From: Chitinophagaceae bacterium
Lineage (GTDB): Bacteria > Bacteroidota > Bacteroidia > Chitinophagales > Chitinophagaceae
Assembly (NCBI GenBank): GCA_947371755.1
Contig: CANBQT010000028.1
Location: 1-40,466 of the forward strand
Length of the DNA stretch: 40,466 nt
Direction: 5' to 3'
Positions 33,959 to 40,466 of the stretch are shown piece after piece; position 1 is the first letter of the stretch, and every line of letters starts with the position of its first letter. The notes below the pieces were generated by a model. The model did not search any database. It was not told the origin of the DNA and worked only from the letters and a program-made list of their open reading frames with translations. The translations under genes were made by a program, and so were the position numbers.

Positions 33959-35614
33959 ATGACTGAATCGCATAACCCCCCATCCATTATTGATAGCTTT
34001 TGTGGTTTTGAACAAACTAAATCGCAAAGTCTTTTTTTATCGGAACCAGTAAATCAGGTTTATCAGAATTTTACCTGGCAATCAGCAGGAGAAGAAATTA
34101 GAAAAATGGTGAGCGCCATTCATGCAATGGGTATTCAGGAAGGTGATAAGATTGCAATACTCAGTAAAAATTGTGCTTACTGGATCATGGCCGATTTAGC
34201 CATTATGATGGCTGGTTGCGTTTCTGTTCCTCTTTATCCCAATATCAGTCCGAACTCATTAAATGAATTACTCCTTCATAGTGATTCAAAATTGATTTTC
34301 CTTGGCAAACTAGATCAGCCAGAAAAAATGCAGGCAGCTGTTCCTAATCATCTGGTTCAAATATGTTTTCCATTTTATCCCATTAAAAATTGTCCTAGTT
34401 GGGTCGATATTACAAAAGACCAACAACCATTTATAGGCAAACCTATTATTGACGTAGACTCCTTAGCCTGTATTATTTATACCTCCGGTACTACTGGTCA
34501 ACCAAAAGGAGTGATGCATACCTATCGTGCTATGAATTTTGCGGTTGCTTCTTTTCTAAAAGCCAATCCAACCATTCAATCAGAAGTGTTTTTCTCCTAT
34601 CTACCCCTATGCCATGTAGCCGAAAAAATGTTAGTGGAATGTGGCACCCTATTCACTGGTAGCACCATGTATTTTGTAGAATCGATGGATCGTTTTTCTA
34701 TTAATCTTCGTGATACACAACCTACCATGTTTCTTGCTGTACCGCGAATCTGGGAAAAAATGCAGGAAGAGATCCTTAAAAAAATGCCGCAGAAAAAACT
34801 CAATCGCATTTTATCAATTCCCATTGTATCTGGTTTTTTCAAAAAAATTATTCAGAAAAAATTAGGTCTCTCTAAAGCACATTTTATCTTCACTGGAGCA
34901 TCTCCAATTAATAAAGCCCTGCTTGTTTGGTATGCTAAACTGGGAATCAATATCATGGAGGCTTATGGGATGACAGAAAATTTAGCCCTCTCTCACGCAA
35001 ATAGAAAAAACAATACCAAATTCGGAACCGTTGGAAAATCTTATGGTGGGGTGGAAGTTCGATTATCAACAGATCAGGAAGTGCAGGTAAAAAGCGAAGC
35101 ATCTATGAAAGGCTATTATAAAGAACCAGCTTTATCTGCTGCATGTTTTGAAGATGGATTTCTGCGTACCGGAGATCAGGGTTCAATTGATGACGAAGGC
35201 TATTTAACAATTACCGGCAGAATAAAAGACCAATTCAAAACAAGTAAAGGCAAATACATCAGCCCGGCACCCATAGAAAATCAACTTCTTGCCCATCATT
35301 ATATCGACCAGGCTTGTGTAGTGGGCCATGCAATGCCTCATGCATTCGCACTTTGTATACTTTCTGAATCAGCTAAAAATGTAGAAAAAATTCAACTTGC
35401 AAATGATTTAATAGCATTTTTAAAAACAGTTAATACAGAATTGGAACACCACGAAAGAATTGCCAAACTCATCATCCTTTCTGAAGAATGGACCATTGAA
35501 AATGGCGTACTAACACCTACTCTGAAAATTAAACGAAACGTCATTGATGGCAAATACCAAAACAATTATGTAGGTTGGAGTATTGCTAATGAAACGATAA
35601 TATTTTGTGACTGA
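33959..35614 (+). CDS. Long-chain acyl-CoA synthetase (AMP-binding)
   Basis: A 551-residue adenylate-forming enzyme, probably activating fatty acids to acyl-CoA (or acyl-AMP). Core motif YTSGTTGQPKGV near residue 170, AYGMTEN near 340, TGDQG near 400 and the hinge region GRIKDQFKTSKGKYI with its lysine; this matches the long-chain fatty-acid ligase group (FadD/ACSL-like). It follows the acyltransferase by 12 bases, so the pair may recycle fatty acids into phospholipid, similar in idea to Aas (inference). Confidence 0.88.
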   Translation: MTESHNPPSIIDSFCGFEQTKSQSLFLSEPVNQVYQNFTWQSAGEEIRKMVSAIHAMGIQEGDKIAILSKNCAYWIMADLAIMMAGCVSVPLYPNISPNSLNELLLHSDSKLIFLGKLDQPEKMQAAVPNHLVQICFPFYPIKNCPSWVDITKDQQPFIGKPIIDVDSLACIIYTSGTTGQPKGVMHTYRAMNFAVASFLKANPTIQSEVFFSYLPLCHVAEKMLVECGTLFTGSTMYFVESMDRFSINLRDTQPTMFLAVPRIWEKMQEEILKKMPQKKLNRILSIPIVSGFFKKIIQKKLGLSKAHFIFTGASPINKALLVWYAKLGINIMEAYGMTENLALSHANRKNNTKFGTVGKSYGGVEVRLSTDQEVQVKSEASMKGYYKEPALSAACFEDGFLRTGDQGSIDDEGYLTITGRIKDQFKTSKGKYISPAPIENQLLAHHYIDQACVVGHAMPHAFALCILSESAKNVEKIQLANDLIAFLKTVNTELEHHERIAKLIILSEEWTIENGVLTPTLKIKRNVIDGKYQNNYVGWSIANETIIFCD

Positions 35615-35713
35615 ACAATTTCATAATGTATGATTTATGAATTCATTAGCGATATACAATTTTTGATTCAATTTTACGTTTACAATCTTATCAACAGTTT
35701 AAAACAAACAGAT

Positions 35714-36601
35714 ATGAAATTTAGAAACTATGTTGGGCTTAGTCTGAGCGCATTAATGTTGTTCTCTTGCGTAAGCCAGAAACAAATGAGACAAGCTGAA
35801 GCAAAGTATGGTGAATTAAATGGTGCTTACCTGGAATTACAAGGTAAATATCGTACCCTACAGGATGATCAAAACAAGTGTAATAACCAAGTAAGTGAAC
35901 TTAAAACAAATAAGTCGGCTTTGGAATCAGCCAATGCTGATTTAAAAGGTCAGATTGATTACTTAAAACAAAACAATAACACTGTTTTGAATCAGTTGAA
36001 AGACCTTTCAGTTGTTACAGGTTCTCAGGCTGAGAGTATTAAAAAGTCATTAGAAAATATTGGTTCTAAAGATATTTATATCAAAGACCTTCAGGGTTCA
36101 ATTGCTCGTAAGGATTCTTTGAACATGGCTTTAGTAATGAATCTTAAAGGTGCTATTGGTAACTTAGATGATAAAGACATCAATATCAAAGTTGATAAGG
36201 GTGTGGTTTATGTAGATATCTCTGATAAACTTTTGTTTAAAAGCGGTAGTTACGATGTAACTGATAAAGCTAAAGATGTATTAGGAAAGGTTGCCAAAGT
36301 TTTGAATGCGCAACCAGATATTGAATTCTTAGTAGAAGGGCATACAGACTCTCTTGCAATTAAGAGCACAGGTATCTCCGATAACTGGGATCTTAGCGTA
36401 AAACGTGCAACAACTGTTGTTCGTATTTTACAAACTACTTACGGATTAGATCCAAAACGTATGACTGCAGCTGGTCGTGGTCAATACCTTCCTCTTGCAG
36501 ACAACGCTACTGCAGAAGGACGTGCAGCTAATCGCAGAACAAGAATTGTGATCCTTCCTCAATTGGATCAATTCTTCAAATTATTAGAAACTAAGAAGTA
36601 A
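35714..36601 (+). CDS. OmpA family outer-membrane lipoprotein
   Basis: A 295-residue cell-envelope protein. ATG at 35714 gives a lipoprotein signal peptide with LMLFSC and lipid-bearing Cys19. An alpha-helical coiled coil follows (about 22-95, heptad-like with Gln/Asn/Lys), then the OmpA peptidoglycan-binding domain (168-285): VEGHTDSL and NWDLSVKRA (Asp226, Arg231), GRGQYLP and NRRTRI. It probably anchors the outer membrane to the cell wall. A frame open from 35630 adds a leader of no sense and is rejected. Transcribed alone, ended by a strong terminator at 36627. Confidence 0.92.
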   Translation: MKFRNYVGLSLSALMLFSCVSQKQMRQAEAKYGELNGAYLELQGKYRTLQDDQNKCNNQVSELKTNKSALESANADLKGQIDYLKQNNNTVLNQLKDLSVVTGSQAESIKKSLENIGSKDIYIKDLQGSIARKDSLNMALVMNLKGAIGNLDDKDINIKVDKGVVYVDISDKLLFKSGSYDVTDKAKDVLGKVAKVLNAQPDIEFLVEGHTDSLAIKSTGISDNWDLSVKRATTVVRILQTTYGLDPKRMTAAGRGQYLPLADNATAEGRAANRRTRIVILPQLDQFFKLLETKK

Positions 36602-36626
36602 TAGATAGGCTAACCCAAATTCTACT

Positions 36627-36656
36627 GCCACCCTACAAAATAGGGTGGCTTTTTTT
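36627..36656 (+). terminator. Intrinsic terminator of the OmpA gene
   Basis: GCCACCCTA, loop CAAAA, TAGGGTGGC, then seven T: a perfect 9-bp stem, 25 bases after the stop codon. The T-run reaches the stop codon of the convergent asparaginase-like gene. Confidence 0.92.
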
Positions 36657-37143
36657 ATTTGATCTCTTCAAAGCCACCAGTTTGCTTATTCTTGCGCACA
36701 TTATCCCAGGTAAAGAATCGCCCATTCATGGCAACATAAACACCCTTTGGTAATGCCTGTACAAATGCTAAGGCACTTCCCAAATTGAATAATCCATCTG
36801 AGCTTCCAAATTTGTAGGGAATCATAGCGCCTGTTAGTATTATCGTCTTATTGGAAGTTTCTTTTGCTAAAACTGCAGCAGTTTCTGCCATGGTATCGGT
36901 GCCATGTGTAATGATAATCTTGTCTTCATCTGAGTTCTGACATTGACGTGCGATCAATTGCCTGTCGTCATCCGTCATCTCCAAACTATCCACCATCATG
37001 AGTGTTCTAATATCTACATCCACTCTACACCTTCCCAATTTCAAGAGTTCGTTGATATGTGTGTCTTTGAAATACAATTGTCCATTCAATTCATTGTATT
37101 CCTTATCAAATGTACCGCCAGTAATGAAAATACGTATTGACAT
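36655..37143 (-). CDS. Single-domain L-asparaginase-like protein
   Basis: A 162-residue protein equal to the N-terminal domain of type I/II asparaginases. The catalytic Thr11 (TGGTFDKEY), Thr82-Asp83 (THGTDTM), and the conserved TGAM (104-107) and DGLFNL (116-121) are all present; the C-terminal domain of about 160 residues, which supplies contacts at the tetramer active site, is absent. The stop is followed directly by a terminator, so this is not an obvious pseudogene, and homologous short proteins are known. It may hydrolyse asparagine or another amide, or be inactive. Starts 28 bases after the iron alcohol dehydrogenase, likely in the same transcript. Confidence 0.82.
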   Translation of the reverse strand: MSIRIFITGGTFDKEYNELNGQLYFKDTHINELLKLGRCRVDVDIRTLMMVDSLEMTDDDRQLIARQCQNSDEDKIIITHGTDTMAETAAVLAKETSNKTIILTGAMIPYKFGSSDGLFNLGSALAFVQALPKGVYVAMNGRFFTWDNVRKNKQTGGFEEIK

Positions 37144-37171
37144 ATTACAATATTTTTAAAGAACCAATTGA

Positions 37172-38248
37172 TTATAATTTATCGTATAGTGCGCGTAATT
37201 TTTCGCGGGTCATGATCTTTTCCCAATCCTTACCCAAAGCATTCTCCCATAATGGCTTCATGCCCATTGAAACATTGATCATCTTTTCAAAATCTTCTTC
37301 AGATAATCCCTTACAAATACCAACAGGTATATCGATATTATTTTTCTCAACCATCCATTTGAACTCCTTCACACCAGCAGGATAATATTCTTCCAAATGA
37401 TTCATCACGATACAGTTCCCTATTCCATGTTTGGTACCTAATAAATAACTTAAGCCATAACTTACAGCATGAGCAACACCCACTTGTGAATAAGCAATAC
37501 TCATTCCACCTGCATAAGAAGCCATCATTAATTGATCATCACTTTCATCATCCCAATGGTCTTTCTCCACATAAATTTTCTGACACAATTGTAATGCCTT
37601 TTCACCGTAACTTTTACTGAATTCATTTAGAAAGGTTCCCTCTAAACTTTCGATACAATGGATATAACAATCCATACCCGTATAAAAACGCTGATTGATC
37701 GGCGCATCTTTAGTTAATTCAGGATCTAAAACGATTTGATCAAAAGGAGTAAAATCAGAATTCATCCCTAATTTTCTAACCGGACCAGTTAAAACAGTTG
37801 TTCTACTTACTTCAGCACCTGTTCCACTCAAAGTAGGTATGCCTACTTTATAAACACCTGCATGTTTTACGAGATCCCATCCTTGATAATCAGCAGATGA
37901 TCCGGGATTATTCATCATCAAAGAAACCGCTTTTGCTAAATCCATTGCGGATCCACCACCTATTCCAATCACTCCACTAATGGTACCAAACTCATCTTTC
38001 AATCCCTGAGCTAACTTATCTACTTGTGTTGTTTTGGGTTCATGAGTAACATCCACAAATATGATCTTATCCTTTCCTCTCAATGGTACACGACTTGCTA
38101 ATGGCTTGCCTTCAAAGAAATGATCTACTAAAAAGATCATAGGCGCTTCACCTTTACGTTGTGGAGCTAAAATTTCATCTAACTGATTAAAACTGCCGCG
38201 GCCATAAACCACATAGCTTACCATTTTAAAATTGCGGAAACTTGCCAT
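37172..38248 (-). CDS. Iron-containing alcohol dehydrogenase, KdnB-like
   Basis: A 358-residue group III alcohol dehydrogenase. NAD-binding GIGGGSAMD (95-103), and metal ligands Asp193, His197, His260 and His274 (MDCYIHCIES; VAHAVSYGLSYLLGTKHGIGN). The overall sequence resembles KdnB, which oxidises C8 of Kdo in the making of 8-amino-3,8-dideoxy-octulosonate for lipopolysaccharide; the KdnA aminotransferase is not in this window, so the name is tentative and a general alcohol or lactaldehyde dehydrogenase is possible. It has a promoter at 38278-38310 and leads the small transcript that includes the asparaginase-like gene. Confidence 0.8.
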   Translation of the reverse strand: MASFRNFKMVSYVVYGRGSFNQLDEILAPQRKGEAPMIFLVDHFFEGKPLASRVPLRGKDKIIFVDVTHEPKTTQVDKLAQGLKDEFGTISGVIGIGGGSAMDLAKAVSLMMNNPGSSADYQGWDLVKHAGVYKVGIPTLSGTGAEVSRTTVLTGPVRKLGMNSDFTPFDQIVLDPELTKDAPINQRFYTGMDCYIHCIESLEGTFLNEFSKSYGEKALQLCQKIYVEKDHWDDESDDQLMMASYAGGMSIAYSQVGVAHAVSYGLSYLLGTKHGIGNCIVMNHLEEYYPAGVKEFKWMVEKNNIDIPVGICKGLSEEDFEKMINVSMGMKPLWENALGKDWEKIMTREKLRALYDKL

Positions 38249-38277
38249 TGTTTTCTATTTAAACTTAATTGATGGCG

Positions 38278-38310
38278 CAAAGATACATGAATTCAAAAAG
38301 AAGGAATCAA
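38278..38310 (-). promoter_or_regulatory. Promoter of the iron alcohol dehydrogenase gene
   Basis: TTG (38310-38308), 22 bases, TATCTTTG (38285-38278) on the minus strand, in the 75-base gap after GH32. Spacing is at the wide end of the family range. Confidence 0.5.
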
Positions 38311-38323
38311 TCCCAACTTTTGT

Positions 38324-39811
38324 TTAAAACCAAGTCGACTTCATTTTCCAATATCGAACATTTTCGTACCTGATTTCAGAGCCATTACTATAGAACTGCA
38401 TTCCATTTTCTGATTTGTCAGGAAAAACCTGAGAGGTAAATACAACAGTTCCATCAGCCGTATAAATTTCAACTATTGATTCATCAAAGTAAATATGTAA
38501 CCGAATCATACCTGTATACATTTTAAGATCGGCCTCCTTTCTATTGATAGACGCATATTTACTATTGAACGAATGATTGGTATTACTTCTATCTATAAAT
38601 AATTTTTCTCTTGCAGCATCATAGCCAATTTCGAAATAATGACCATTACCCACTGCTATTTTAATTCCCCCAACTGCATTTTTCGCAGGAATCATATCAA
38701 ATGACATTTCAAAGCAGTTACCTTTTTGAAATAGATCATACTCTTTTGAAACAGAATTATTTGAAATAGCTTCTTTTTTTAATCGCAACTCCTCCAGTGT
38801 ACTCAAAGGATGCTGAATCAATACCCAATCATCCCCCCTCTTTTTTACTGATAGTTTTCTTGGCAAAGACATGGCACTCTTCCAGGGCTTGGTAGGAATT
38901 GTATTCGCATATTCCCAGTTATTTACCCATCCAATGCTGATTGGTTGCTTATCAGGACTATTATGATACGTTACAGCAGCATAATAATCGGTACCATAAT
39001 CTTGTTTATGAATTTTAGTTTGGGGCTTGTCTTCGATAAATTTGGTGCCATCAAATTCACCCACAAAATATTGCATGGTACTATTTTGTGAAGTAAACAA
39101 AACCCATTTAGTTTTTCCCGGTTCACCTTCAATAGGAACTTGCATCAGATCAGGACATTCCCAAACACCGCTAAGATCTCCTGCAGGACCGAAATTGCTT
39201 AACAGTTTCCATTCTTTCAAATTATTTGAACTGTAAAATGAAATTTGATGTTCAATTGGTTGAGATACTGCCATCACCCATTTTTTTCCTGCTTCATACC
39301 AAAACACATTGGGATCCCTAAAGTCTTTTTTATGTAAGTCTAACACAGGATTTCCTTTATATTTTTTCCAGGTCAACCCCTTATCATTACTAAATGCCAA
39401 AGCCTGAGTTTGTAATTTTTCGGTATGTGCTGTATAGATCGCTACTAAAGATTGCTGATCGGGCTGTGTAGAAAAACCGGTACTATTATTTTTATCTACT
39501 ACTGCAGAACCAGAAAATATGGCCACTCCATTTTCTTCAGCAATAGCCACGGGCAATTCTTTCCAATGCATCAGGTCTTTACTCGTAGCATGTCCCCAAC
39601 TCATATGCCCCCATTCATTTCCGAAAGGGTTGTGCTGAAAAAATAAATGATACACTCCACCATAATATACCAAACCATTGGGATCGTTTGTCCAGTTTTT
39701 AGCCGGACTAAAATGGTATTGCGGGCGATAGGTTTCTTTAAATAATGATTGCTCCTGTGCCACATTTTTTCCTGCCAAAAACAAAAACATTATAAAAATA
39801 CTCTTGCGCAT
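38324..39811 (-). CDS. Glycoside hydrolase family 32 (fructan/sucrose hydrolase)
   Basis: A 495-residue exported hydrolase of beta-fructosides (invertase, levanase or inulinase). Signal peptide about 1-18. Five-bladed propeller with the catalytic triad: nucleophile Asp43 in WTNDPNG, Asp166 in RDPN (165-168), and acid/base Glu218 in WECPD (217-221). The C-terminal beta sandwich (about 340-490) is complete. It begins 10 bases after the sugar transporter on the same strand, and together they suggest uptake and use of sucrose or fructan. The exact substrate is not fixed by sequence. Confidence 0.93.
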   Translation of the reverse strand: MRKSIFIMFLFLAGKNVAQEQSLFKETYRPQYHFSPAKNWTNDPNGLVYYGGVYHLFFQHNPFGNEWGHMSWGHATSKDLMHWKELPVAIAEENGVAIFSGSAVVDKNNSTGFSTQPDQQSLVAIYTAHTEKLQTQALAFSNDKGLTWKKYKGNPVLDLHKKDFRDPNVFWYEAGKKWVMAVSQPIEHQISFYSSNNLKEWKLLSNFGPAGDLSGVWECPDLMQVPIEGEPGKTKWVLFTSQNSTMQYFVGEFDGTKFIEDKPQTKIHKQDYGTDYYAAVTYHNSPDKQPISIGWVNNWEYANTIPTKPWKSAMSLPRKLSVKKRGDDWVLIQHPLSTLEELRLKKEAISNNSVSKEYDLFQKGNCFEMSFDMIPAKNAVGGIKIAVGNGHYFEIGYDAAREKLFIDRSNTNHSFNSKYASINRKEADLKMYTGMIRLHIYFDESIVEIYTADGTVVFTSQVFPDKSENGMQFYSNGSEIRYENVRYWKMKSTWF

Positions 39812-39821
39812 TATTTACTAT

Positions 39822-40466
39822 TTAGTTGATGAGTTTCTTTTCTAATTCCTCCAGAGAAATATTCTTTGTTTCAGGCATACTGGTTATTACCCATATTAAT
39901 TGTAAAACCATCATCCCGGCAAAAAAGGCAAAAATAGGCCATGGATTTTCTTTGAAAATTCCATTGTCTTTATCTAAAAAATACGGAGTAATCAGTGTTA
40001 TGATGGCAGCAAAGACCCAGTGAATACTTGCTCCAAATGATTGACCAGCAGATCGAATCTTATTAGGAAATATCTCAGAAATAAATACCCAGATAACTGC
40101 ACCTTGTCCAACAGCATGTGATGCAATAAACAGTAATAAAAATGTCATTAAAAAGATTGGTCCAGAATGTGCATAGAATGCATATGAAACTAATGATAAA
40201 CTGATGATATAGCCGAATGAACCAATTAATAAAAGTGTTTTTCTTCCCAGCCGATCAATCAAGTATAAACCTACAAAAGTGAAGATCAAATTGGTGCCAC
40301 CTATCGCAATAGAGTTGAATAAAGATTCTTTCGCAGCCAGTCCTGCTTTTTCTAAAATTTCAGGGGCATAATATAAAATAAAATTGATACCCGATACCTG
40401 ATTAAAGAATGCAATCAAAAAGGCCAGGAAGATGATCTTTTTATGTTTTGCATTAAAAAATTCAGA
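39822..40466 (-). CDS. Sugar porter family MFS transporter (partial, C-terminal part)
   Basis: The C-terminal 214 residues of a sugar/proton symporter; the frame is open to the window edge, starting SEFFNAKHKK. Visible: QVSGINFILYYAPEIL (helix 7 sugar-binding motif, QQxxGxN-like), DRLGRK, and the terminal VxSxIFPNKIR-like segment (ISEIFPNKIRSAGQ), followed by the last helices and the PETKNISLEELE tail. These are typical of the GLUT/XylE family. The TTG at 40418 is not a real start. Feeds the GH32 gene, probably taking up hexose or sucrose. Confidence 0.92.
   Translation of the reverse strand, partial: SEFFNAKHKKIIFLAFLIAFFNQVSGINFILYYAPEILEKAGLAAKESLFNSIAIGGTNLIFTFVGLYLIDRLGRKTLLLIGSFGYIISLSLVSYAFYAHSGPIFLMTFLLLFIASHAVGQGAVIWVFISEIFPNKIRSAGQSFGASIHWVFAAIITLITPYFLDKDNGIFKENPWPIFAFFAGMMVLQLIWVITSMPETKNISLEELEKKLIN

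Noticed and set aside
1..40466. tRNA genes, rRNA, CRISPR arrays, insertion sequences
   Set aside because: No cloverleaf-like sequence in any gap, no spaced identical repeats, and no transposase or integrase-like frame were seen.

Overview
The window looks like ordinary chromosome of a member of the Bacteroidota, most likely Chitinophagaceae or a near relative (inferred from gene content, not from a search). The DNA is AT-rich. Genes lack Shine-Dalgarno leaders. Several have the Bacteroidota promoter pattern TTG, 19-22 bases, TAnnTTTG. Family markers include a two-domain M16 peptidase, an OmpA lipoprotein, DUF4369/TlpA-like redoxins, a GH3-type adenylate-forming enzyme and a rhomboid pair. I see 38 protein genes plus one leader peptide, and no rRNA, tRNA, CRISPR or insertion sequence. 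Both edges cut genes: fabG at the left edge lacks only the last base of its stop codon, and a sugar porter is open at the right edge.

Layout. 1-2580 (minus): fabG with its own promoter, preceded by a two-gene ABC exporter. 2710-8873: a GT-C-like membrane protein, a GH3-family enzyme, lptB, metF and a TlpA-like redoxin in mixed orientation. 8954-14390 (plus): a packed run of rlmD, an active-looking rhomboid, a rhomboid without its serine, and two paralogous membrane-anchored endonuclease/exonuclease/phosphatase proteins. 14442-16057: cysS, preceded by a 15-codon ORF with four consecutive cysteine codons. 16054-17632: a metal module with a MerC-like protein, divergent Sco-type protein and Fur/Zur-family regulator; an inverted repeat sits in the merC promoter. 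17684-21955 (plus): an epimerase, a thioredoxin-like lipoprotein and hemC-hemD-hemB. 21956-22900 (minus): lpxD.

23206-28382 (plus): rluE behind a candidate small RNA or attenuator, lysS with a clear promoter, and a 910-residue M16 peptidase whose transcript should begin with a terminator-like hairpin. 28383-28618 is a repeat-filled convergent gap with two hairpin units and a 7-bp tandem array. 28619-33261 (minus): an AbgB-like M20 amidohydrolase, an HSDL2-like SDR, gmk, a LytS-type histidine kinase and an unknown small protein. 33386-36601 (plus): an acyltransferase, an acyl-CoA ligase and an OmpA lipoprotein with a strong terminator. 36655-40466 (minus): a one-domain asparaginase-like protein, a KdnB-like iron alcohol dehydrogenase, a GH32 fructosidase and a sugar porter.

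Most genes are housekeeping: envelope and lipid (fabG, lptB, lpxD, ompA, acyltransferase, ligase), tRNA/rRNA (cysS, lysS, rlmD, rluE), haem and folate. The most interesting signals are regulatory: the Cys-codon leader before cysS, the operator in the merC promoter, and two genes with terminator-like hairpins between promoter and start codon.
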